Origin: an uncultured Rhodospirillales bacterium
GTDB taxonomy: Bacteria > Pseudomonadota > Alphaproteobacteria > CALMVH01
Length of the DNA: 6,046 nucleotides
NCBI GenBank assembly: GCA_937873165.1
Contig: CALMVH010000107.1
Coordinates: 1 to 6,046 of the forward strand
Direction: 5' to 3'
Position numbers and translations under genes: made by a program. Shown here piece by piece: positions 1 to 4,405 of the stretch (positions within the stretch are counted from its first letter, which is position 1; every line of letters starts with the position of its first letter). The notes below the pieces were generated by a model, which did no database searches, was not told where the DNA came from, and was given only the letters and a program-made list of their open reading frames with translations.

Positions 1-226
1 GTGGAACGGTGATCGGTATCTGGGACCGGCGATCCTGTTGCAAGCCTACCGCTGGATTGCCGACAGCCGCGACGAGATGACCGGCGAACGCCTCGACAAC
101 CTGGAAGATCCGTTTCGGCTGTATCGCTGCCATACCATCATGAACTGCACCAAAACCTGCCCCAAAAGCCTAAACCCCGCGAAGGCTATCGGAGAGATCA
201 AGCAGCTAATGGTGGCGCGGCGCTAG
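1..226 (+). CDS. sdhB: Succinate dehydrogenase iron-sulfur subunit, C-terminal part (5' end outside window)
   Basis: This is the C-terminal 74 residues of SdhB, the iron-sulfur subunit of succinate dehydrogenase (complex II). The subunit passes electrons from the FAD subunit to ubiquinone at the inner membrane. The frame is open from base 2, reading W-N-G-D-R-Y-L-G-P-A, and ends in TAG at 224-226. Three cluster cysteines are visible: RCH (codon 128-130), MNC (146-148) and TCP (158-160). By family alignment with the E. coli protein these match Cys206 and Cys212 of the [3Fe-4S] cluster and Cys216 of the [4Fe-4S] cluster. The tail CPKSLNPAKAIGEIK matches the conserved CPKGLNP..AI block, with Ser in place of the usual Gly. 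The N-terminal 2Fe-2S domain lies outside the window. sdhB is normally the last gene of sdhCDAB, and nothing follows it closely here. I see no clear hairpin-plus-U-tract terminator after the stop. Confidence 0.96.
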   Translation, partial: WNGDRYLGPAILLQAYRWIADSRDEMTGERLDNLEDPFRLYRCHTIMNCTKTCPKSLNPAKAIGEIKQLMVARR

Positions 227-400
227 ATATAAATAACTGGGCTGAACGCAGATCATAGATTGTACCTGCTTCTTTGTATCATGCTATGAGCACATCTGAC
301 TGGATAACAATCTTTTTCATCGTGGCTTTCAACTACTTCATTCGAATTCAACTAATAGAATCCAGCAGTATCCAACAACACGTAAACTATCTTTATCCTT

Positions 401-422
401 CAGCGGAAGCCGACGTCCGCTG
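401..422. repeat. 7-bp inverted repeat, 8-nt loop
   Basis: CAGCGGA (401-407) and TCCGCTG (416-422) are exact reverse complements separated by 8 bases. No U-rich tract follows on either strand, so a terminator is not supported. It lies in the non-coding stretch after sdhB. Repeats of this size are expected a few times by chance in 6 kb. Confidence 0.3.
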
Positions 423-462
423 CATTGCCAAACCTGTAGGGTGGATTACGGCTGACCTGGCG

Positions 463-475
463 CTGCCTTAGGCAG
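463..475. repeat. Compact 6-bp palindrome downstream of the possible minus-strand small gene
   Basis: CTGCCT (463-468) and AGGCAG (470-475) are exact reverse complements around a single T. In RNA this would be a 5-bp stem with a 3-nt loop. On the minus strand it lies 22 nt beyond the TAA at 500-498, where a terminator of the small gene might be expected. No U tract follows, so a terminator call is weak. Confidence 0.3.
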
Positions 476-497
476 ATACTGTTCTTGGTCTACAGGC

Positions 498-593
498 TTA
501 AGCGAGATCGATCAGGTACGCAAGATTGTCAGCGCGCGGACCCATGCTAACGGCGTTGCGAACAACTTCGTACCTTAAGCATACGGCCTGATT
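498..593 (-). pseudogene. Shifted-frame continuation of the small minus-strand ORF (possible frameshift tail)
   Basis: On the minus strand a frame opens at 593 and runs 31 codons to TAA at 500-498. It begins N-Q-A-V-C-L-R, includes MGPRADNLAYL, and ends LIDLA. It has no start of its own near its beginning; an internal ATG exists at the M of MGPR. Its composition looks protein-like and its codons resemble those of the neighbouring genes. It is in the -1 frame relative to the ORF at 787-575 and overlaps that ORF's last codons. One extra A in the A4 run at 592-595 would join the two into a single 96-residue protein. This is inference: it could equally be a chance open frame. Confidence 0.25.
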
Positions 594-787
594 TTAACGC
601 GTGCAAATTTTGCATCCATCTTTTGCGGCGCCGTGCCAGCCAAGTCTTCGCGCGACAGGGCGCTTATTCTCGTACGTGCCGTTGCCTTATGCAACGGCGG
701 CGGCGGCAGAACGCGATCCTGACTTTGGTCGGGCAGATAGATAATTTCAGGCAGACGGGCCCAAGGCCGACGCAATTCTTCAGTCAT
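575..787 (-). CDS. Small hypothetical protein, possibly CtrA-controlled and possibly frameshifted
   Basis: This is a 70-residue frame on the minus strand that I do not recognise. It starts M-T-E-E-L-R-R-P-W, carries a proline run (PPPP) near residues 28-31, is rich in Arg and Lys, and has no membrane segment, signal peptide or cysteine. It lies 68 nt downstream of the YceI stop on the same strand. GAGGA (792-788) abuts the ATG, which is too close for a normal Shine-Dalgarno. A TTG at codon 5 would give 12-nt spacing, or the mRNA may be leaderless. The main argument for a real gene is position: a perfect CtrA-type site lies 35 nt upstream, with a weak TTTACT-N16-TTTATC promoter-like pair (822-795) between. 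The last five residues may be an artefact of a frameshift, since a protein-like frame continues to 498. Confidence 0.42.
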   Translation of the reverse strand: MTEELRRPWARLPEIIYLPDQSQDRVLPPPPLHKATARTRISALSREDLAGTAPQKMDAKFARVKIRPYA

Positions 788-794
788 TCCTCAC

Positions 795-822
795 GATAAA
801 CCCGCTGCCCGACTCCAGTAAA
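795..822 (-). promoter_or_regulatory. Weak promoter-like pair upstream of the small minus-strand ORF
   Basis: Reading the minus strand, TTTACT (822-817) and TTTATC (800-795) are separated by 16 bases. They match 4 of 6 bases of TTGACA and 3 of 6 of TATAAT. The pair follows the CtrA-type site directly, the arrangement expected for a CtrA-activated promoter. Transcription would start around 788, giving an essentially leaderless message. The match is poor on its own and is offered only because of context. Confidence 0.25.
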
Positions 823-859
823 GTTAATAGATGGTTAACGACGTTTGCGCCGGGTTTAT
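796..859. repeat. 9-bp inverted repeat flanking the CtrA-type site
   Basis: ATAAACCCG (796-804) and CGGGTTTAT (851-859) are exact reverse complements with 46 bases between them. The right arm contains the YceI stop codon. The left arm sits just before the possible ribosome-binding purines of the small minus-strand ORF. In a transcript reading through from yceI it could fold into a long-looped hairpin. About one such repeat at this spacing is expected by chance in a window of this size. Confidence 0.35.
823..839. promoter_or_regulatory. CtrA-type binding site (TTAA-N7-TTAAC)
   Basis: The 17 bases GTTAATAGATGGTTAAC match the CtrA consensus TTAA-N7-TTAAC exactly on both strands. On the minus strand they also contain the extended half-site TTAACCAT. 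CtrA is the essential or motility-linked response regulator of alphaproteobacteria and binds this sequence, often over the -35 region of its targets. The site lies between the yceI stop (856) and the start of the small minus-strand ORF (787), 35 nt upstream of that ATG. The obvious candidate target is therefore that ORF. No other TTAA-N7-TTAA was noticed in the intergenic parts of the window. Binding is inferred from the motif only. Confidence 0.55.
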
Positions 860-1479
860 TTATCTTCGGCCTGCGAAAACTCACCTTCCAGCTGCAGCGC
901 CACCATATCGCCAACCATCGGCACGTATTTGGTCACGCCGAAATCCGAGCGCTTGATGGTGATGGTGCCCGTAAAGCCCAGCCGGTACTTCTTGTCGATC
1001 GGGTTCAGGCCTGCCTGGTTGAAGGTCACGTCCAGTTCTTCGGGCTTCGTGACGCCATCCAGCGTCAGGTTCCCCATGACCTTTGCCTTGTTGCCGGTAG
1101 CCTCGACGCGGGTTGCCTCGAATGTGGCGGCCGGGAACTTGCCGCTGTTCAGCCAATCGCTGGACTTCAGCTCGTCGTCCAACTTTTCATTCAGGCTGCT
1201 GACGCTGGCGGTCTGGACACTGGCATTCAACAGCGTACGCTCGGGGGAGGCGGGGTCGATGGTCAGCTTGGCGCTGGTATCCGCAAACTGGCCCATATAT
1301 GTCGAAAAGCCGAGGTGGTTGACCGACCAGGTAATCTTGCCATGATCCTTGTCCAGCATGTAGGTGCCGGCTTTGATTTGTACCGGGTCCTGGGTCATGC
1401 CGCTGTCCTGCGCAAAGCACGGCAGCGCGGTTGTAGCAAGCGCGGCAGCCATCGCGGCGGCGGTCAAGGTGCGATTCAT
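856..1479 (-). CDS. Secreted YceI-family protein (polyisoprenoid-binding, lipocalin-like)
   Basis: This is a 207-residue YceI-family protein. The family folds as a lipocalin-like beta-barrel that binds long isoprenoid lipids in the periplasm; its physiological role is often unclear (stress, isoprenoid quinone handling). Residues 1-23 form a Sec signal peptide: basic start NR, Ala-rich core, then ALPCFA before QDSG, with cleavage likely after Ala23. The YceI domain fills residues ~36-203. Typical pieces are AGTYMLDKDHGKITWSVNHLGFST near its start, then SSDWLNSGKFPAATFEAT, GNLTLDGVTKP and a final LEGEFSQ strand. Length is normal for a single-domain member. The ATG at 1479 has AGGAG (1490-1486) 6 nt upstream, placed directly after the stop of the MFS gene, so the two genes form an operon with a 12-nt gap. 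The in-frame stop is TAA at 858-856. Family assignment is firm; the ligand is not known. Confidence 0.93.
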   Translation of the reverse strand: MNRTLTAAAMAAALATTALPCFAQDSGMTQDPVQIKAGTYMLDKDHGKITWSVNHLGFSTYMGQFADTSAKLTIDPASPERTLLNASVQTASVSSLNEKLDDELKSSDWLNSGKFPAATFEATRVEATGNKAKVMGNLTLDGVTKPEELDVTFNQAGLNPIDKKYRLGFTGTITIKRSDFGVTKYVPMVGDMVALQLEGEFSQAEDK

Positions 1480-1491
1480 CTGTAACTCCTG

Positions 1492-2781
1492 TCAGTCGAG
1501 CGTGGTCACGTCCAGTGCGCTTTCGATAATCACGCTTTTTGGTTTGCGGTAAAGCCGCTTTTCCAACATTCCGATCAGGAAGGGGATCGTGGCCGCGATC
1601 ACGATCGCGATGATGGTCAGCCGCGGCATGTGCTCCAGCGCTCCGCCGTCGCCCTGCACGAGGATCAGGGAGGACGCGAAGGCAGCCATGCTGATGCCAA
1701 GGTTCTGCACAGCGGTCATCAAGGACATAAAGCCGGCGCGCTCGTGGGGATCAGGAATCTTCGAGGTCGTCGTGTTCACGATTATGAACCGGGCGGAATT
1801 GATCGTCATGAAAAACGTGAACAGGAACAGCACAGGAAAGAAGGGATGGTAGTCGTAAAACAGCAAGTAGTAGATCGTGAGCAGCCCGCCGGCTGCGGCA
1901 AGGCTTATCCGGTAAGCGCCATGACGGTCGATCAGCCTGCCGGCGTAGCGCATGCCGAAGAACGAGGTGAAGCCGCCGCACAGATACAGCAGTGACAAAT
2001 CGGCGCGCGGGTAACCGAGATTGAACTGGAAATAGGCAGACATGTTCGGGATCAGCAGGAAGTTGCCGAACAGGCTGAGGTAAGTAGCCGCAAAGCCCAG
2101 CATGGTCGTACGGCGTCTCGCAATCTCCTGAAGGGTGGCAAGCCTTGTCTTGAGGTCGAACGCAGCCAGTCCCGTCAGGTGATCGCGTTGGGGCTTCATG
2201 ACGCGCAGGGCAAAGAAGATCGTCAGGAAGCCCAGGCCGGACACGGCAAAGAACGGCGCCCGCCAGCCGTTTTCGGCTCCGCCCCATTCGGCAAGCTTCA
2301 AGCCGATAGGGACGCCCAGCACGCTTGCGGCGGCGAACGAGCCGCTTACAATTCCCATCGCGCGTCCGCGACGCTCGACAGCGACATGGTCCGCGACGAT
2401 GGCAAGTGCCAGGGAAGCCGCCGGGCCGCCGAATAATCCGGCGAGTATCCGCGCCATGACCAATGTGTGGAACCCCAGCGACAAACCTCCCAGGGCGGTG
2501 GCCGAGACAAGGCCCACCATGGCAAGTCCAAGGGCCCGCCGCCGATCAAGCCGGTCGAGGTAAAGCGATCCCACAAGGCCGGATACGAAAGATGCCGCGG
2601 TGTAGGCGCCCCCGATGATGCCGATGCGGTTGTTGGGAATGTCGAGGGCCCGCGCGAAGTCGGGTCCCAGCGGCAGCACCATCATGAAATCCAGTATATT
2701 GATGAACTGGATTGCCGCCACCAGCCGCACGATATTACGCTCGGCTTTCGTTAAGCCTGTCCGGGATACAGTCTGCTCCAT
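1492..2781 (-). CDS. Major facilitator superfamily transporter, 12 transmembrane segments
   Basis: This is a 429-residue MFS permease, the usual length for a 12-helix member of the AraJ-like sugar/drug efflux group. Helix 1 (about 17-40) carries ILDFMMVLPLGPDFA, and helix 2 lies at about 55-75. It is followed by the cytoplasmic loop DRLDRRRA (76-83), a variant of MFS motif A. Helix 4 holds the conserved Arg in ARILAGLFGGP (R111), and VERRGRAMGIV (135-145) follows. A central cytoplasmic loop near residues 197-230 (MKPQRDHL...RRRTT) joins the two halves, and the C-terminus is basic (EKRLYRKPKS). The ATG at 2781 is preferred because conserved-looking sequence starts almost at once, although no good Shine-Dalgarno precedes it. 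It overlaps the control region of the divergent + strand gene. It is co-transcribed with yceI, whose SD follows the TGA. Substrate and direction of transport cannot be read from the sequence. Confidence 0.92.
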   Translation of the reverse strand: MEQTVSRTGLTKAERNIVRLVAAIQFINILDFMMVLPLGPDFARALDIPNNRIGIIGGAYTAASFVSGLVGSLYLDRLDRRRALGLAMVGLVSATALGGLSLGFHTLVMARILAGLFGGPAASLALAIVADHVAVERRGRAMGIVSGSFAAASVLGVPIGLKLAEWGGAENGWRAPFFAVSGLGFLTIFFALRVMKPQRDHLTGLAAFDLKTRLATLQEIARRRTTMLGFAATYLSLFGNFLLIPNMSAYFQFNLGYPRADLSLLYLCGGFTSFFGMRYAGRLIDRHGAYRISLAAAGGLLTIYYLLFYDYHPFFPVLFLFTFFMTINSARFIIVNTTTSKIPDPHERAGFMSLMTAVQNLGISMAAFASSLILVQGDGGALEHMPRLTIIAIVIAATIPFLIGMLEKRLYRKPKSVIIESALDVTTLD

Positions 2782-2782
2782 C

Positions 2783-2797
2783 GCTTAGGCGATAAGC
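2783..2797. promoter_or_regulatory. 5-bp inverted repeat in the divergent start region (possible operator)
   Basis: GCTTA (2783-2787) and TAAGC (2793-2797) are reverse complements separated by 5 bases. They lie in the 18 bases between the MFS start (2781) and the first possible start of the divergent gene (2800). A minus-strand TTGACC (2818-2813) lies 17 nt upstream of a very poor -10 match (TTATCG, 2795-2790) that overlaps the repeat. If that is the MFS promoter, a repressor here would cover it. The arms are short and the evidence is positional. Confidence 0.25.
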
Positions 2798-2799
2798 CT

Positions 2800-3444
2800 G
2801 TGCAGGCAGCACGGTCAAATGAAATCAGGGTAAGCGCACGCGTGACGTATTCGTTCTACTTGATCTGCTTTGGCGTATTGGGATGCTACGCCGGGCTTCG
2901 AACCGTGCGCGCGGGCTGGGCCAAGGGATTGATTTCCCTGGTCATGGCGGTTTGCCTGATCCATCTGGCCTTCGATGCCGCGTTCTCGCGGACCAATCAC
3001 GCCGACGAGGTGGCCGCCAATGCGCTCCGGCCGCAACCCTCGGGGTCGGGCGGCGGATTGACGGCGTATTTCCATGCCAAGCTGGCGGATCTTCAAGCCG
3101 ATCAGTGCGTGCTGGCCCACATGCAGGACAGTCCGCTCAGGCCCGTTGCCTACATCATCGAGCTGCATAGCTTCCTCGCCGCGTACAAGAGAATGCAGGC
3201 AAGCCAGATGAACGGCGGCGGCGGCGCCTCGCTTGGCAGCCTCAGCGCATTGGTAGTGCATAGTTTTGGCAGCGCCGCGCAGCGCCTGACGCCTGAGGAA
3301 GCGGCAGCGGTCCAGGGCGGAGGCAACATAGAGTCCCTGTGCAATGCGTTTGGAAAATGGACTGAAAGTCTGGCTGGCCTGCCGGATTCCGAACAAAGGC
3401 AGATATGGGACGCGTTCAAGTCCAACATCGGTGACGAGGAGTAA
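2800..3444 (+). CDS. Uncharacterised membrane-anchored protein, coupled to dapB
   Basis: I do not recognise this protein. The longest form is 214 residues from GTG 2800. A second GTG at 2842, with AGGG 11 nt upstream, gives 200 residues and frees more space from the divergent MFS gene. From 2842 the product opens with two hydrophobic segments, YSFYLICFGVLGCYAGL and LISLVMAVCLIHLAFDAAFS, separated by a short basic stretch (RTVRAGWAKG). The rest is a soluble domain of about 150 residues with two Gly-rich linkers (SGSGGG, NGGGGAS), Ala-rich helical stretches, a single Cys near each end, and an acidic C-terminus (NIGDEE). The two segments may be a membrane hairpin, placing the soluble part in the cytoplasm, but topology is uncertain. 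The TAA (3442-3444) is one base from the dapB ATG and the dapB SD lies inside its last codons, so translation is probably coupled. A role linked to DapB is only suggested by this arrangement. Confidence 0.8.
   Translation: MQAARSNEIRVSARVTYSFYLICFGVLGCYAGLRTVRAGWAKGLISLVMAVCLIHLAFDAAFSRTNHADEVAANALRPQPSGSGGGLTAYFHAKLADLQADQCVLAHMQDSPLRPVAYIIELHSFLAAYKRMQASQMNGGGGASLGSLSALVVHSFGSAAQRLTPEEAAAVQGGGNIESLCNAFGKWTESLAGLPDSEQRQIWDAFKSNIGDEE
3436..3441 (+). promoter_or_regulatory. Ribosome-binding site that fixes the dapB start
   Basis: GAGGAG lies 4 bases before the ATG at 3446 and inside the last codons of the preceding gene. It decides between this ATG and the in-frame extension back to 3344, which would overlap the upstream gene by about 100 bases and add residues unlike DapB. 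Confidence 0.8.
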
Positions 3445-3445
3445 C

Positions 3446-4201
3446 ATGCAGGATCGATCGATTTCCGTCGCGGTGTTCGGCGGCCGAGGGCGCATGGGGC
3501 AAACGTTGCGCACGTGCCTCGACGATCATCCGCGCCTGCGGCCCGGCGCGGTTCTGGAACAAGGTTATACCTTGTCGCCGTTGGACGGCTGCGATGTCGC
3601 CATCGACTTTACCTCGCCCCTGGCGGCGGCGGCGCATGCGCAAGCGTGCGTCGAACGCGGCGTGGCGCTGGTGATCGGCACAACAGGGCTGACGCATCAG
3701 CACGAGGAGGCGCTGCGGGCGGCTTCGGTGCATGTTCCAATCGTGTACTCGTCGAACATGAGCATAGGCGTCAACCTGCTGGCGGCGCTGGTCAGGCAAA
3801 CAGCCGCGCAACTGGGCCCTGAATACGATATCGAGATTGTCGAGCTGCATCACAACAGGAAGATCGACGCCCCTTCGGGAACCGCTCTGATGCTGGGCCG
3901 CGAAGCCGCCGCGGGCCGAGGCCAGTCGCTGGACGATCTTCGCGCGAAGCCACGCGAAGGCCAGTCAGCGCCGCGCCGCGGGGGCGAGATCGGGTTCAGC
4001 AGCCTGCGCGGCGGCGACATACCGGGCGAACACACTGTTTACTTCGTAGGCGAGGCCGAACGCCTGGAACTCACTCACCGCGCCGGGAACCGCCTGATCT
4101 TCGCCAGAGGAGCCTTGCGTGCCGCCGAGTGGGTCGCGGGACGGACACCGGGATTGTATTCCATGCGCAATGTTTTGGAAGTTTCGACACCAGCCATCTG
4201 A
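3446..4201 (+). CDS. dapB: 4-hydroxy-tetrahydrodipicolinate reductase
   Basis: DapB reduces 4-hydroxy-tetrahydrodipicolinate with NAD(P)H to tetrahydrodipicolinate in the cytoplasmic lysine/meso-diaminopimelate pathway, feeding peptidoglycan and protein synthesis. The product has 251 residues. The dinucleotide-binding loop is FGGRGRMGQ (11-19). VAIDFTSP (51-58) and VIGTTG (76-81) follow, then SSNMSIGVN (102-110). The substrate-binding and catalytic block is ELHHNRKIDAPSGTA (133-147), with H135, H136 and K139 at the positions of E. coli H159, H160 and K163. The C-terminal signature includes GDIPGEHTVYF (190-200) and GLYSMRNVLE. Compared with E. coli (273 residues) it lacks roughly 20 residues between the first strand-helix unit and the IDFT strand. 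This shortening is known in some alphaproteobacteria and leaves the catalytic parts intact. All key residues are present. Translation is coupled to the gene ending at 3444. Confidence 0.96.
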   Translation: MQDRSISVAVFGGRGRMGQTLRTCLDDHPRLRPGAVLEQGYTLSPLDGCDVAIDFTSPLAAAAHAQACVERGVALVIGTTGLTHQHEEALRAASVHVPIVYSSNMSIGVNLLAALVRQTAAQLGPEYDIEIVELHHNRKIDAPSGTALMLGREAAAGRGQSLDDLRAKPREGQSAPRRGGEIGFSSLRGGDIPGEHTVYFVGEAERLELTHRAGNRLIFARGALRAAEWVAGRTPGLYSMRNVLEVSTPAI

Positions 4202-4273
4202 TTACCGCTGTCAAAACGGCAGGTGATTTGGGTCGGAGATGGCAGAACCGCCAGGCAGCGACTTGAACATGTC

Positions 4274-4290
4274 TGTTATTCAAAATAACA
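4274..4290. promoter_or_regulatory. Perfect AT-rich palindrome, possible operator
   Basis: TGTTATT (4274-4280) and AATAACA (4284-4290) are exact reverse complements around CAA. The size and symmetry are typical of a site for a dimeric helix-turn-helix repressor of the MarR, TetR or GntR kind, though I cannot name the regulator. It stands 115 nt before the GTG start of the glycosyltransferase gene and 72 nt after the dapB stop. No U tract follows and the stem is AT-only apart from one pair, so a terminator is unlikely. Confidence 0.4.
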
Positions 4291-4390
4291 AACTGCGCTT
4301 ACCGGCGTCATGCATGAAACAGCCCTGGTGCTTGGGATACGTCGTTCACCGTCGAGCGGCTTGAAAGTGATCGCTCAGTCCATTTTCTAG

Positions 4391-4397
4391 AAGGAGG
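4391..4397 (+). promoter_or_regulatory. Strong Shine-Dalgarno sequence that fixes a GTG start
   Basis: AAGGAGG, a full anti-SD match, ends 8 bases before the GTG at 4406. It makes that GTG the clear start even though no ATG is nearby, and it points to efficient initiation. Confidence 0.85.
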
Positions 4398-4405
4398 TTG
4401 TTGCT

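Larger units (their letters stand above)
227..497. other. AT-rich intergenic stretch with no supported gene
   Basis: No convincing gene is present between the sdhB stop and about 497. I count 45 G+C in the 120 bases 241-360 (37.5%), far below the neighbouring genes. A + strand frame is open from 274 to 471, but its first half is AT-rich, its starts (TTG 274, ATG 286) have no Shine-Dalgarno sequence, and its product is unfamiliar, so I read it as chance. Two short inverted repeats occur at 401-422 and 463-475. The stretch could be a decayed insertion or simply a spacer. Confidence 0.6.
4202..4405. other. 204-nt leader between dapB and the glycosyltransferase gene
   Basis: No gene, RNA or clear terminator is seen here. 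It contains the AT-rich palindrome at 4274-4290 and a strong ribosome-binding site at 4391-4397. A weak stem (4207-4211 with 4216-4220, one G-U pair, no U tract) follows the dapB stop. The size of the gap suggests that the glycosyltransferase has its own promoter, but I could not identify convincing -35/-10 elements. Confidence 0.6.

Noticed and set aside
274..471. Open + strand frame of 65 codons after sdhB
   Set aside because: No ribosome-binding site at either possible start, AT-rich composition unlike its neighbours in the first half, and no recognisable features.
514..575. 7-bp inverted repeat AGGTACG / CGTACCT with CTTAAG nearby on both sides
   Set aside because: Wide 48-nt spacing and short arms; the arms fall in codons of the shifted frame, so chance is the simplest reading.
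845..1345. 166-codon + strand frame
   Set aside because: Lies antisense to the well-supported yceI gene; its Ser-rich, low-complexity product is typical of an antisense shadow.
3344..3445. In-frame upstream extension of dapB
   Set aside because: Would overlap the preceding gene by 100 bases and adds residues unlike DapB; the ATG at 3446 has a good SD.
2815..3513. 232-codon minus-strand frame
   Set aside because: Antisense to the dapB-coupled gene and the dapB start; Arg-, Gln- and His-rich shadow composition.
4205..4222. Hairpin after dapB as a rho-independent terminator
   Set aside because: Only a 5-bp stem with a G-U pair and no run of T afterwards.
4308..4317. 10-bp palindrome TCATGCATGA
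   Set aside because: Palindromes of this length are expected several times by chance in 6 kb and nothing else supports a function.
4315..4365. 16-codon frame beginning MKQPW in the glycosyltransferase leader
   Set aside because: No ribosome-binding site and no attenuation-like structure or codon run around it.
4361..4389. TTGAAA with a -10 near TTTCTA as promoter of the glycosyltransferase gene
   Set aside because: The -10 match is 2 of 6 and would start transcription inside or after the Shine-Dalgarno sequence.
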